In this document: positions 12,987-13,041 of the stretch, piece after piece
How positions within the stretch are numbered: position 1 is the stretch's first letter
Layout: each line of letters begins with the position of its first letter
Source: Stenotrophomonas sp.
GTDB taxonomy: Bacteria; Pseudomonadota; Gammaproteobacteria; Xanthomonadales; Xanthomonadaceae
Reading direction: 5' to 3'
DNA: 13,041 nucleotides
NCBI GenBank assembly: GCA_003484865.1
Contig: DMZT01000078.1
Location: 1 to 13,041, forward strand
Translations under genes and position numbers: made by a program
Notes under the pieces: generated by a model
Seen by the model: the letters and a program-made list of their open reading frames with translations, nothing else
What the model was told of the DNA's origin: nothing
Database searches by the model: none

Positions 12987-13041
12987 TCATTCGCCGATGA
13001 CGTCCACACCCTTGGCCGGGGTGAAGCTGAAGGTGCCCGAG
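12987..13041 (-). CDS. lolA: Outer-membrane lipoprotein carrier protein LolA (C-terminal end only)
   Basis: Only the last 17 codons are in the window: SGTFSFTPAKGVDVIGE then TGA. The FxFTPxxGVDV ending is characteristic of LolA, the periplasmic chaperone that carries lipoproteins from LolCDE to LolB, and lolA immediately upstream of rarA is a conserved order in gamma-proteobacteria. The identification rests on this short tail plus position, so it is good but not absolute. Confidence 0.8.
   Translation of the reverse strand, partial: SGTFSFTPAKGVDVIGE

Noticed and set aside
11906..13000. A 364-codon plus-strand open frame opposite rarA
   Set aside because: rarA carries Walker A, Walker B and sensor motifs on the other strand; this frame is its low-complexity shadow.

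Overview
This GC-rich window (protein-coding third positions mostly G or C) looks like a chromosomal segment of a gamma-proteobacterium of the Xanthomonadaceae, most likely Stenotrophomonas. The best evidence is at 12960-12982: a GTAG tetranucleotide followed by a short perfect hairpin. This is the layout of the SMAG (GTAG) REP elements described in S. maltophilia. The conserved order lolA-rarA-crcB fits the same family. No tRNA, rRNA, CRISPR array, insertion sequence or phage gene was seen.

Layout. (1) 1-4250, minus strand: an iron-uptake operon under a Fur-like operator (4232-4250). It encodes a secreted siderophore-esterase-like hydrolase, an exported protein with an Ig/TIG-like domain and a YncE-type beta-propeller, an HmuT-like substrate-binding lipoprotein, and an HmuU/FecCD-type permease cut by the window edge. 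An ATPase gene would be expected just outside. (2) 4269-5042, minus: an unrecognised exported protein with a 9-bp tandem repeat in its signal-peptide region and a methionine-rich segment. (3) 5130-6415: a TetR-family regulator divergent from a flavodoxin-fold NAD(P)H:quinone oxidoreductase, with a repeated operator-like sequence between them. (4) 6586-8031, minus: an exported metal-dependent amidohydrolase. (5) 8145-9860: a glutathione S-transferase divergent from a WYL-domain regulator, with a nested dyad in between. (6) 9912-10805, plus: a LysR-type regulator preceded by a textbook LTTR box. (7) 10798-13041, minus: a small AT-hook protein, the fluoride channel gene crcB, rarA and the last codons of lolA.

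How the genes may work together. The first block probably acts in the periplasm: ligand release by the esterase, an undefined propeller function, and import through the ABC system. The HmuT-like protein appears to lack the Tyr usually placed as heme ligand in the HmuT/PhuT/ShuT group, so its substrate may not be free heme. The middle is a run of regulator/enzyme pairs typical of electrophile or quinone responses. The right end is housekeeping: rarA and crcB overlap by one base and are probably translationally coupled. Every stretch without a gene is shorter than 300 bp. Most of what the gaps contain is regulatory-looking dyads.
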